A DNA stretch of 64,000 nt, taken from contig NZ_FNBM01000009.1 in assembly GCF_900102335.1 (NCBI RefSeq), positions 124,001-188,000 of the forward strand, written 5' to 3'. A program made the position numbers and the translations under genes. This DNA comes from Phytopseudomonas seleniipraecipitans (GTDB lineage: Bacteria > Pseudomonadota > Gammaproteobacteria > Pseudomonadales > Pseudomonadaceae). The notes beneath the pieces were generated by a model that worked only from the letters and a program-made list of their open reading frames with translations, was not told the origin of the DNA and did no database searches. Shown here piece by piece: positions 1 through 7,771 of this stretch. The stretch's first letter is position 1, and each line of letters begins with the position of its first letter.

Positions 1-459
1 TCGATGCGAAAGATAATTTCCGAATCTATAAAAGACTCCGGCTTAAAGGTTCTTAATAACAACCTCCCCCTATATCTTCTGAACGACGCCCAAAGCAAGA
101 AAGGGATTGTCCAACTACGACCAGATTACGTTTTGCACAAAAATGAAAACTATATTGCTATAGCTGATGCAAAATGGAAAAGATTAGATAGAACCAAACG
201 AGCATACGGTGTAGACCGAGACGACCTATACCAAATTAACGCCTATCTCGGGCGCTTTAAAGTAGAAAAGGGAATTGTCTTTGTTCCCAGGCTACCATGG
301 ATGCAAGCGGGGTGGAGCGTAATGTATGAGATTCCCGAAAGCCCAGCAAAAATATATCTGGTAGGCGTAGATCTAGAATGCCTTCTAAGCCGTAATGAAA
401 TCACCCGAAAAGAGGCTTACACCAGCCTGTCCTGCACGCTGAAAAACATCCTAAATTAA
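1..459 (+). CDS. McrC-like restriction component, C-terminal part
   Basis: This is the 3' end of a gene that enters from the left; the frame is open to base 1, and the ATG at 4 is probably internal. The visible 151 residues carry the nuclease core pattern of McrC-family proteins: an RPDYVL strand, then IADAKWK (the D...D/E-x-K logic of PD-(D/E)xK nucleases), then DLYQINAYLGRF. McrC proteins are usually over 300 residues, so more than half lies outside. In the family, McrC works with a GTPase (McrB) to cut methylated DNA; a McrB gene would be expected just upstream. The stretch is clearly AT-richer than the core genes, which suggests horizontal acquisition. It converges on the vsr gene with a 4-base gap. 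Confidence 0.62.
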   Translation, partial: SMRKIISESIKDSGLKVLNNNLPLYLLNDAQSKKGIVQLRPDYVLHKNENYIAIADAKWKRLDRTKRAYGVDRDDLYQINAYLGRFKVEKGIVFVPRLPWMQAGWSVMYEIPESPAKIYLVGVDLECLLSRNEITRKEAYTSLSCTLKNILN

Positions 460-463
460 GTTA

Positions 464-1063
464 CTAGCTCTGCTTGGCGCGTCTTGAACGAACTTCCACT
501 ATCCCGGCCTCTTTTTCCAGAAGATCCTCAATATGCCAGTTTTCTACAGTGCCGTCAGGACTTGCCTGGCACACTCTAGTGACTACTTTTCGTGCTTTGG
601 CTTGATAAATCGAGGGATTCCTATAAAGGATGGATATTTCCTTCACGACCGCGCTTAAATCATAGCTCAGCTCATGCTCCCAATAGCGAAGCACAATCCA
701 GCCCTTATCAAACAGCTGCCGAGTCTGAATACGATCCCGGGAAGTATTGGCCGCAAGCTTGCCAGCCCAGAACTCGGCCTTGGTCCGAGGCATCACATAA
801 TGAAGGGGACAACCGTGCCAGAAGCAGCCGTCAACGAATATGGCAATCCTTCTGCCCTTGAATACGAGATCGGGGCGAAATCCCTCGACTCGTGTATTTA
901 ATCGAAAACGCAGCCCAGCATGCCATAGCGCCTTTCTGAGCCTCACCTCAGGAGAGGTATCAACGCCCCTGATCCGAGCCATATTGGCGCTTCGCTGTAT
1001 GGAGGTCCCTGATTCTGATGCCACATCAGCAGATTTCAAGCCGCTCTGACTGTCGCTCTTCAC
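464..1063 (-). CDS. vsr: Vsr-type very short patch repair endonuclease
   Basis: Vsr proteins nick DNA 5' of the T in T:G mismatches that arise when 5-methylcytosine deaminates, which offsets the mutagenic cost of a cytosine methyltransferase. The core is clear: RSANMARIRGVDTSPE near the N-terminus, the catalytic FVDGCFWHGCP block (aspartate in VD, zinc-type His/Cys), and W-I-V-L-R-Y-W-E-H-E-L in the C-terminal half. I chose the GTG at 1061-1063 because an AGGAG Shine-Dalgarno lies four bases upstream; an ATG at 1109-1111 would add 16 residues that look unrelated. With this start the gene overlaps the methyltransferase 3' end by 38 bases, so the two are very likely translated from one mRNA. 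Confidence 0.88.
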   Translation of the reverse strand: MKSDSQSGLKSADVASESGTSIQRSANMARIRGVDTSPEVRLRKALWHAGLRFRLNTRVEGFRPDLVFKGRRIAIFVDGCFWHGCPLHYVMPRTKAEFWAGKLAANTSRDRIQTRQLFDKGWIVLRYWEHELSYDLSAVVKEISILYRNPSIYQAKARKVVTRVCQASPDGTVENWHIEDLLEKEAGIVEVRSRRAKQS

Positions 1064-3449
1064 AGTGCTCCTCAACTCCCAAACGATCACTAGGACGATC
1101 CGCATCCGCAATCGCCAACACCTGCGCTACGCGCTCTGCGAACTGCAGGCTCAGAAGTGGAGGTACCGCATTGCCAACGACCTTGAAACCGTCCACGAGC
1201 CCAACACTTCCAAAACGATAGTCATCTGGGAACGATTGAACCCTTGCAGCCTCCCGGACAGAAAGCGTCCGGGGCAGGAAAGGATGAACGAATGCGTAGG
1301 TATCCTTCGCCATATGACTGACGATTGTCTTCGAAGGCTGCACCGGATCCATACGAGACAACCAATCCCCGTGAGCTCCTTCCTTTTTACGGAGATAAGT
1401 AGCCGTGAGCAGGTGATGCTGTAGCTCCCCGGGCTGAGGAGGAATACTCTCTAACAGTAGACGAAGGCTCAATGAACCATCGAGCAGCTCAGACAGACTC
1501 TGAATCTCACTTGAAGATACCCCCAGCTTAGACTCAAGCTCCGGAGCCTCCTCCAACATCTGCATAATTGACGACAACGTGCTGGCAAGACGCTGAAGCG
1601 TCGGAGCCTCATCGCAGCGATAGTCCATCCAGCGTTTACCAGGCCCCATCAGGGAGAAGAACGCACCATCATCAGGACGCGGGGGTCTAGCTAAATGAGC
1701 ATCAACAGCGGCGCCTTGGAAGGCCCAGTTTCTGAACACATCGCAAGCCAGCCCACTAGCCTTTCCCTTAGTTAAAGGCAACTTCTCCGGCTTAGCTAAA
1801 ACTTGTTGTTGCTGCTCTTGATTGCTGAACTTGGGTTCTGGCAGACCTTCAAGCGCAACCTGAAGAGGAACTGGTTCCCGCCGCGGAAGCGAAATGCACC
1901 AGGCCGCCGCATCAATGCCGGAGAGCCCCTGCCCTAGATTTCTTCTGACACCGGCCATGACAAAACGCTCACGAGCTTGGGGTACCGCATGCTGCGACGC
2001 AACAACAATACGCCGGGAAACAGCGTATCCAAGGCCGCGGGTAGATACAGACTCGATAGCCTCGGCAAGGATGTCTGCAGCATCGAACTCAACTCCGTCC
2101 GACTTCACCACAGCTTGGAAATGCCGCACGTTTTCGAATAGGAATACCTGAGGCGCAAGAGCCGCCACAAACAAAACATACTGATGCATTAGTTGATTGC
2201 GACTATCGACAGACTCTTCGTCCTGATGAACGTGCACGCTTTGCTCTTGAAGGCTACGGATTTTGCCTCGACCAATCCGGCTGAACCCCTGGCATGGTGG
2301 TCCGCCGAGAATGACAGCAACTTGCCGACCATTCTCATAAACCGACTGTAAACGTGCTTGGACAATCGGATCTTCAAAGAAGGAACGCCTGATTGCCTCC
2401 CGAGTTGCACGCCACTCCACCCAAAGAGACTTGATCGCTCGCATTGCTGTTGTATCAAGGAAGTCGCGGAATCTATTGATTCGTTCAGCAGCAGAGGCCA
2501 GCTGCCCACGTCCTGACCCACTAGAGCGAGTAGAAAGTTTTCCTAGCTCTTCTTCCCACAACTTCTTCATCCGGGAGCGGCATGCCCGGAGCAGCTTCTC
2601 TTCAGTACGCCCTGAATAGCTCCTCCCCACGTCAGGGACAGCACCGTCGTTGCACCAGATCAGCGGTCCAACTTTCGGTGCTGCCGTGCCACTGGCCGGC
2701 AGCTTGGTAGCATTGTGAAATCCTTGCACAGAGGTCTGCCCAAGTACTGCAGACCCGAGAGTACGAACGGCTGAGACATAGTCTGGCGAACCACGTCGTG
2801 CGCCCAGGTCAGCCAGGAACTGCTCATCGAGCTCCCTCAGTCTTCTACGCAATGCAGGAATGCCACCACCACCTAACTCAGCCAACTCACTAGCCAAAGT
2901 CAGATCATCAGTAGAACGAGCCAGATGATCCAAGTAGTGACCTTGAATCTCTGCTTCATTCATGAAGTCTGATATATCGCTCTGCCTCGCAATCGGAAGA
3001 CCACCGGATGGAGAGGGATGGTTATCGTTGAAGACCCTGACCATCGGCTCCTCAATGTCCAAAGCCATAGCAATCCGGAAGACATTGCCGCCCTGAAAGC
3101 GCTCAAACCCAAGCGACATGCCGCCGCAGCCGCAGAAGAGATCTACAACGTTAAGAGGCCTCTTTGGGACGTAGTCAGCCGGGGCCAGGCCAACAAACGG
3201 AGACTTTATTTCTACATCGTCATAGCTCTGAATTCTTTCGGTTTCCTGCGAAGACCGAGAGCTTTTGACTACTGGAGATCCGTCCAGCCAGAGGCGGTAC
3301 TTGGCAAGCGAGTCACTACGAACGTATTCCCCTGAGAGATGCCGACTGAGAACCGATGCACCTACGCCGATCAATGCGGCTGCATCCTTGAGGCTCAGGC
3401 CTCGGGATTGGATTTGCTGACGGACTTGGTCAAGGATGGGTTCGATCAT
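1026..3449 (-). CDS. Large C5-cytosine DNA methyltransferase with N-terminal HTH
   Basis: The protein transfers a methyl group to C5 of cytosine in a specific DNA site. From the chosen ATG, residues 1-57 look like an XRE-type helix-turn-helix (SLKDAAALIGVGASVLSRHL). Motif I (DLFCGCGG) is at about 103-110, the catalytic PCQ motif at about 385-387, ENV (motif VI) at about 439-441, QARERF (motif VIII) follows, and VREAARVQSFPDDY plus VVGNAVPP (motifs IX/X) lie near the end. About 235 residues separate the motif I-III region from PCQ, far more than in M.HhaI-like enzymes, giving 807 residues in total. The reading frame continues upstream to an ATG at 3677, but those extra 76 residues do not look like a folded protein. 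The ATG used here has only a weak Shine-Dalgarno, so the start is uncertain. An SOS-type promoter lies upstream. Confidence 0.85.
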   Translation of the reverse strand: MIEPILDQVRQQIQSRGLSLKDAAALIGVGASVLSRHLSGEYVRSDSLAKYRLWLDGSPVVKSSRSSQETERIQSYDDVEIKSPFVGLAPADYVPKRPLNVVDLFCGCGGMSLGFERFQGGNVFRIAMALDIEEPMVRVFNDNHPSPSGGLPIARQSDISDFMNEAEIQGHYLDHLARSTDDLTLASELAELGGGGIPALRRRLRELDEQFLADLGARRGSPDYVSAVRTLGSAVLGQTSVQGFHNATKLPASGTAAPKVGPLIWCNDGAVPDVGRSYSGRTEEKLLRACRSRMKKLWEEELGKLSTRSSGSGRGQLASAAERINRFRDFLDTTAMRAIKSLWVEWRATREAIRRSFFEDPIVQARLQSVYENGRQVAVILGGPPCQGFSRIGRGKIRSLQEQSVHVHQDEESVDSRNQLMHQYVLFVAALAPQVFLFENVRHFQAVVKSDGVEFDAADILAEAIESVSTRGLGYAVSRRIVVASQHAVPQARERFVMAGVRRNLGQGLSGIDAAAWCISLPRREPVPLQVALEGLPEPKFSNQEQQQQVLAKPEKLPLTKGKASGLACDVFRNWAFQGAAVDAHLARPPRPDDGAFFSLMGPGKRWMDYRCDEAPTLQRLASTLSSIMQMLEEAPELESKLGVSSSEIQSLSELLDGSLSLRLLLESIPPQPGELQHHLLTATYLRKKEGAHGDWLSRMDPVQPSKTIVSHMAKDTYAFVHPFLPRTLSVREAARVQSFPDDYRFGSVGLVDGFKVVGNAVPPLLSLQFAERVAQVLAIADADRPSDRLGVEEHCEERQSERLEIC

Positions 3450-3690
3450 TGGGCTCAACTGTAAAAATGTTTGCTGGCTGAACGCTGCGCTCACAGGGCG
3501 CACTAAAGCACGACACCCAGGCGACGTGAGGCAGACGTGTAACAAGCCAGGATATCGAAAATGATCAGGAATCATACCGGAAACCTCGGTCATCCCCCAC
3601 CCGGATCCCAAGTCGGCTACGTCATCAAGCAGCCTTTCACGCAGGCACTCTCTGCGAGCAAGGATGAATAGAGACATCTAGGCCCCACCA

Positions 3691-3719
3691 ATAATACTGT
3701 ACATATGAACAGCTATCAA
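3691..3719 (-). promoter_or_regulatory. Sigma70 promoter with embedded LexA (SOS) box
   Basis: Read on the minus strand, TTGATA (3714-3719) and TATTAT (3691-3696) are separated by exactly 17 bases. The spacer contains CTGTTCATATGTACAG (3697-3712), a perfect CTGT-N8-ACAG LexA site lying between the -35 and -10 boxes, where LexA would block RNA polymerase. Transcription would start near 3684 and run into the methyltransferase and vsr genes. The opposite strand leads to the unknown gene at 3908, but I see no matching promoter in that direction. Confidence 0.72.
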
Positions 3720-3907
3720 GAAAAGACTGAATCGGTCAATCGACCCGGTAGGTGAACTCGACGGAAGGAGCTAAGCGATCCACACCTAGAGGGTTAAGTG
3801 TTCTCCAGCTCAGTGCGCAGGATGCGCATCTGCCGCGGAGCCTCCACGAAAAGACGCGCCTAACCAAAGCTGGCGTCATGCAGACTGCTACAACTTGTGC
3901 ACAAGGC

Positions 3908-4402
3908 ATGAGCAACTCGCAGCAGGAGATCGATTTGAATCTGACACAGTACTTTTCAACGGATGACGGGTCTCTTCCAGAAATAGAAGTGGCCTATCGA
4001 GAAGCGGCCTCGGCAGTTGAAGCTTTTGCGCTGTTATATGAAAGAGGAGCGAGAGACGTCACCGTTGATGGCGGACAGCTCTGGATGCGAGCAACGCGGA
4101 GCGAGAAGTCATTTTCGGGCCCGGCCGATGCTCTGTTGATGGCTGAGGGGCTGGTCGACCCATTTCATGTCGTTCTTGGCGGCATACGCGGCACCGATCA
4201 GGTCATCCCTGACCTCGGCGTTTTCGTATCTACCGACGGCCTGGCCTTGGACTACCGAATGGGCCCCGAGTGGGGAAAAGCGGAGATCGAGTCCTTCTTA
4301 GAATTGTTGCGGAAACTTCATAGCCTAGGCGGGACGATATCCTCTCCATGGTGGGGGGAGGATGGCGAGCGTGATTTTCACGCAGCTCTGAAACGCTGCT
4401 GA
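3908..4402 (+). CDS. Uncharacterised protein of the accessory block
   Basis: I do not recognise this family. The frame is open from a GTG at 3752 (216 residues). The most protein-like part begins at the ATG at 3908 (164 residues), followed by an acidic, soluble sequence (YFSTDDGSLPEIEVAYREAA) with a tryptophan-rich end (SPWWGEDGE). No signal peptide, membrane segment or metal motif is visible. The upstream 52 residues are rich in Ser/Thr/Arg and look non-coding; AAGG close before 3908 is a poor ribosome site, and an ATG at 3878 is another option. It is divergent from the methyltransferase and sits between that gene and tRNA-Pro. It could be an accessory or immunity-type protein of the restriction block, but nothing in the sequence proves this. 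Confidence 0.5.
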   Translation: MSNSQQEIDLNLTQYFSTDDGSLPEIEVAYREAASAVEAFALLYERGARDVTVDGGQLWMRATRSEKSFSGPADALLMAEGLVDPFHVVLGGIRGTDQVIPDLGVFVSTDGLALDYRMGPEWGKAEIESFLELLRKLHSLGGTISSPWWGEDGERDFHAALKRC

Positions 4403-4491
4403 CACATCCCATATAGAGCTCAGCCACATTACAAGACAGAAGAATACTGCCGAACCGCCACCAAGAAAATGCCCCTCAAACTGGCACATAC

Positions 4492-4519
4492 AAAAAAGCC
4501 CGATCATTTCTGATCGAGC
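4492..4519 (-). terminator. Rho-independent terminator after tRNA-Pro
   Basis: On the minus strand a 9-bp stem (GCTCGATCA / TGATCGGGC, one G-T pair) with a GAAA loop is followed by six T. It lies 18 bases past the CCA end of tRNA-Pro and would end the minus-strand transcript that carries the tRNA. Confidence 0.85.
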
Positions 4520-4537
4520 TTAGATGTTGGGATTATT

Positions 4538-4614
4538 TGGTCGGGACGGAGTGATTCGAACACTCGACCCCTTGCACCCCATGCAAGTGCGCTACCGGGC
4601 TGCGCTACGCCCCG
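4538..4614 (-). tRNA. tRNA-Pro (anticodon GGG)
   Basis: A complete 77-base cloverleaf: the acceptor stem CGGGGCG pairs with CGTCCCG (one G-U pair), the D arm contains AGCGCAGCCCGGTAGCGC, the anticodon stem CTTGC/GCAAG encloses loop ATGGGGT (anticodon GGG), the T loop is TTCGAAT, and CCA is encoded. It reads proline codons CCC and CCU. The 3' end faces the accessory block at 1-4400, the usual geometry when a tRNA gene serves as an integration site. It lies downstream of the merR-like gene and may be cotranscribed with the ihfA operon. Confidence 0.97.
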
Positions 4615-4703
4615 ACGGGTGTTGCTGGTGCCTTTGGCGTTAACCGAAAGCGGGAGAAACTATAAACTAAGCATCTGAATTACGGAAGGTTTTTCTTCCA
4701 CAT

Positions 4704-5060
4704 TCATTTGCGCAGGACGTGGAGTACATCTTCCAGCTCAGCGATCATCTGCTTGATGAGTTGCTTGTACTGGGTGGTGTCGTCCTTGGCTTCTTCGCCG
4801 GTGAGGCGCAAGCGCGCGCCACCGATTGTGAAGCCCTGGTCGTACAGCAAAGCGCGGATCTGGCGGATCATCAGCACATCCTGGCGCTGATAATACCGAC
4901 GGTTGCCGCGACGCTTGACCGGGTTGAGCTGCGGGAACTCCTGCTCCCAGTAACGAAGCACGTGCGGCTTGACCGCACAGAGTTCACTGACCTCGCCGAT
5001 CGTGAAATACCGTTTGCCGGGTATGACAGGTAGTTCGTCGTTATGACTTGGTTCCAGCAT
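4704..5060 (-). CDS. MerR-family transcriptional regulator downstream of ihfA
   Basis: A 118-residue regulator with a MerR-type winged HTH at residues 17-85 (YFTIGEVSELCAVKPHVLRY, then RRGNRRYYQRQDVLMIRQIR) and a short C-terminal helix likely to dimerise. No effector-binding cysteines are visible, so it is not a metal sensor of the classic type. Its start overlaps the ihfA stop by 20 bases, which implies translational coupling. The pair ihfA-merR followed by tRNA-Pro is, as I recall, the arrangement in Pseudomonas aeruginosa (PA2738-PA2737). Its target genes are not evident from the sequence. Confidence 0.9.
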   Translation of the reverse strand: MLEPSHNDELPVIPGKRYFTIGEVSELCAVKPHVLRYWEQEFPQLNPVKRRGNRRYYQRQDVLMIRQIRALLYDQGFTIGGARLRLTGEEAKDDTTQYKQLIKQMIAELEDVLHVLRK

Positions 5061-5343
5061 ATGCTTCGACTCTGGCTTTGAGCTTCTGGCCGGGGCGGAA
5101 TGTCACGACACGGCGAGCCGTGATCGGGATTTCCTCCCCTGTTTTTGGATTACGACCGGGGCGCTGACGCTTATCGCGCAGATCGAAGTTACCGAAGCCT
5201 GAGAGCTTCACCTGCTCATTGAGTTCCAGTGCCTGGCGGATTTCTTCGAAGAAGAGCTCCACCAGTTCCTTGGCTTCTCGTTTGTTCAGGCCCAGCTCAT
5301 CGTACAGACGTTCGGCCATCTCAGCTTTCGTCAGAGCCCCCAT
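5041..5343 (-). CDS. ihfA: Integration host factor subunit alpha
   Basis: IHF-alpha is a nucleoid protein that, paired with IHF-beta, bends DNA sharply at specific sites in promoters and recombination sites. The 100-residue product has the HU/IHF fold with KLSGFGNFDLRDKRQRPGRN, and the proline-tipped arm GRNPKTGEEIPI that intercalates into DNA, at about residues 63-75. It lies 3 bases after the pheT stop, as in most gammaproteobacteria, and is probably cotranscribed with pheST. Confidence 0.97.
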   Translation of the reverse strand: MGALTKAEMAERLYDELGLNKREAKELVELFFEEIRQALELNEQVKLSGFGNFDLRDKRQRPGRNPKTGEEIPITARRVVTFRPGQKLKARVEAYAGTKS

Positions 5344-5346
5344 ACG

Positions 5347-7725
5347 CTAGTTCCTTAACGTGGCGTTGAACCTTTGTTCCAGGGAGGTGAGGATGTTCTG
5401 GGTTGCGGTGCTCACCTCATCGTCATTTAGAGTGCGCGATGGATGCTGCCAGGTCAAGCCAACGGCGAGGCTTTTTCTAAGCGGATCAATGCCTTTACCG
5501 TGATAAACATCAAACAACCTGAGGTCGGTCAGCCACTCGCCAGCCTGCTCGCGAATATCGGCCAGCAGATGCTGGGCCGGTACGTCGCGATCGACCAGCA
5601 ACGCCAGGTCACGGCGCACTTCCGGGAAGCGCGACAGTTCCTTGAACGCCGGCATGCGACCCTGCGTGATTTCACTCAGCACCAGCTCGAACAGGAACAA
5701 CGGCTGGTCGAGACCGAGGGTCTTGGCCAGCTCAGGGTGGATGGCACCTACATAGCCGACCAGGCGCCCTTCCCGCTCGATGCGCGCGGTTTGGCCTGGA
5801 TGCAGAGCGCTATGCTCGCCCGGTACGAAGCTGAAACTACCGATATCGCCGGCCGCAGCCAGCAGCGCTTCGACGTCTGCCTTGGCATCGAAGAAGTCGA
5901 CGCCGTCACGGCCATGGGCCCAGCTTTCCGGCAGACGGCTGCCGGTGATCACACCGGCCAGCATCGGCTCTTGCTTGAGTTCGTCCAGCTGCCCCACGAA
6001 ACGCAGGCCGCTTTCGAACAGGCGCACGCGCGGCTGCTGACGGTTGAGGTTGTGCTCCACGGCCTTGATCAGGCCCGGCCACAGCGAGGCACGCATCGCG
6101 GCCATGTCGGCAGAGATCGGGTTGGCCAGGGTCAGCGGCTGTACGCCTGGGCTGAACAGCTCAAACAGCTTGGGATCGATGAAGCTGTAGGTGATCGCTT
6201 CCTGGTAACCACGGGCCACCAGCAGGCGGCGCAGCACCGGCAGATCAGCCACGGCTTCGGCCTTGGTCTGTGGCGCCAAACGCGCTTGCGGGTAACGAAC
6301 CGGCAGGCGGTTGTAGCCGTAGAGGCGGGCCAGCTCTTCGATCAGGTCGACTTCCAGGCTGATGTCGAAGCGGTGGCTCGGCACACTGACCTGCCACTGA
6401 CCTGCGCCCTGGGCTTCGATACCCAGACCTAATGCGCTGAGCAGTTTGACGATCAGCTCGTCGTCGAGCTTGAGGCCGAGCATCTGTTCGACGCGCTCGG
6501 CACGCAGGCTGATCGGGGCAATGTTCGGCAGTTGCGCTTCGGCTACCGCCTCGATGATCGGGCCTGCTTCACCGCCGACGATCTCCAGCAGCAGCGACGT
6601 GGCGCGCTCCATGGCTTCGCGGGCCAGCTGCCAGTCCACGCCGCGCTCGAAGCGGTGCGAGGAGTCGGTGTGCAGGCCGTAGGAACGGGCCTTGCCAGCG
6701 ACGGCGATGGTGTCGAAGAAGGCGCTTTCGAGGAACAGGTCGCGGGTGCTGTCGCTGACGCCGCTGTGCTCACCGCCCATCACGCCAGCGATGGCCAGAG
6801 CACGCTGATGGTCAGCGATCACCAGCGTGTCGGCACGCAGGGTGACTTCCTGGCCGTCGAGCAGTACCAGTTTCTCGCCCTCTTCGGCCATGCGTACACG
6901 AATGCCGCCCTGGATCACGTCAAGGTCGAAGGCGTGCATCGGCTGGCCGAGCTCGAGCATCACGTAGTTGGTGATGTCGACGGCGGCGTCGATGCTGCGC
7001 ACGTCAGCGCGGCGCAGGCGCTCGACCATCCAGCGCGGAGTCGGCTTGGACAGGTCGACGTTACGCACCACACGGCCCAGGTAACGTGGGCAGGCCTGGG
7101 TGGCGAGCACCTCGACCGGGCGCACTTCGTCGTGGGACGGCGCAACGGCGGCGACTTGCGGGCGAGTGACCGGCGCCTCGTACAGAGCACCGACTTCGCG
7201 AGCAAGGCCGGCCAACGACAGGCAGTCACCGCGGTTTGGCGTGAGGTCGACTTCGATGCTGACGTCGTTGAGTTCGAAGTATTCGCGAATGTCCTGGCCA
7301 ACCGGCGCATCGGCCGGCAGCTCCATCAGGCCGTCGTTGTCTTCGCTGATCTGCAGCTCGGACGCCGAGCAGAGCATGCCGTTGGACTCGACACCACGCA
7401 GCTTGGCTTTCTTGATCTTGAAGTCGCCGGGCAATTCGGCGCCGATCATGGCGAACGGAATCTTCAGGCCGGGGCGCACATTAGGCGCGCCGCACACAAC
7501 CTGGAAGGTTTCGCTGCCGTTGCTGACTTGGCACACGCGCAGTTTGTCGGCGTCTGGGTGTTGCTCGGTGCTCAACACCTCGCCAACGATCACGCCATTG
7601 AAGGCACCGGCCACCGGGCTGACGCTGTCAACCTCAAGGCCGGCCATGGAAAGGCGCGCGACTAGTTCATCTCGGGAAACCTGCGGGCTTACCCAGCCAC
7701 GCAGCCACTGTTCACTGAATTTCAT
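5347..7725 (-). CDS. pheT: Phenylalanyl-tRNA synthetase beta subunit
   Basis: The beta chain of the (alpha-beta)2 enzyme that charges tRNA-Phe. Its 792 residues match the family length. Visible are an N-terminal EMAP/OB tRNA-binding domain (GVIVGEVLSTEQHPDADKLR, about residues 44-64), the central B3/B4 editing region, the B5 domain, and a C-terminal FDX-ACB domain (FPEVRRDLALLVDRDVP) that contacts the tRNA anticodon. It follows pheS by 46 bases and precedes ihfA by 3 bases, so the three form one operon. Long open frames on the opposite strand reflect codon bias. Confidence 0.98.
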   Translation of the reverse strand: MKFSEQWLRGWVSPQVSRDELVARLSMAGLEVDSVSPVAGAFNGVIVGEVLSTEQHPDADKLRVCQVSNGSETFQVVCGAPNVRPGLKIPFAMIGAELPGDFKIKKAKLRGVESNGMLCSASELQISEDNDGLMELPADAPVGQDIREYFELNDVSIEVDLTPNRGDCLSLAGLAREVGALYEAPVTRPQVAAVAPSHDEVRPVEVLATQACPRYLGRVVRNVDLSKPTPRWMVERLRRADVRSIDAAVDITNYVMLELGQPMHAFDLDVIQGGIRVRMAEEGEKLVLLDGQEVTLRADTLVIADHQRALAIAGVMGGEHSGVSDSTRDLFLESAFFDTIAVAGKARSYGLHTDSSHRFERGVDWQLAREAMERATSLLLEIVGGEAGPIIEAVAEAQLPNIAPISLRAERVEQMLGLKLDDELIVKLLSALGLGIEAQGAGQWQVSVPSHRFDISLEVDLIEELARLYGYNRLPVRYPQARLAPQTKAEAVADLPVLRRLLVARGYQEAITYSFIDPKLFELFSPGVQPLTLANPISADMAAMRASLWPGLIKAVEHNLNRQQPRVRLFESGLRFVGQLDELKQEPMLAGVITGSRLPESWAHGRDGVDFFDAKADVEALLAAAGDIGSFSFVPGEHSALHPGQTARIEREGRLVGYVGAIHPELAKTLGLDQPLFLFELVLSEITQGRMPAFKELSRFPEVRRDLALLVDRDVPAQHLLADIREQAGEWLTDLRLFDVYHGKGIDPLRKSLAVGLTWQHPSRTLNDDEVSTATQNILTSLEQRFNATLRN

Positions 7726-7771
7726 GCTGTCTGTTCTCCTGATCCGATTCGATTACAAGCTGCGAGAGGTA

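Noticed and set aside
3450..3677. 76-residue N-terminal extension of the methyltransferase up to the ATG at 3677
   Set aside because: The residues do not look like a folded domain, and the SOS promoter would start transcription only about seven bases before that ATG, leaving no room for a ribosome site.
4403..4700. Attachment-site duplicate of the tRNA-Pro 3' end
   Set aside because: I found no second copy of the 3' 20 bases in positions 1-4500; any copy must lie left of the window.
5443..7665. Long plus-strand open frames opposite pheT (329 and 377 codons)
   Set aside because: They are antisense shadows caused by GC-rich third positions; the products show no family and pheT is complete on the other strand.
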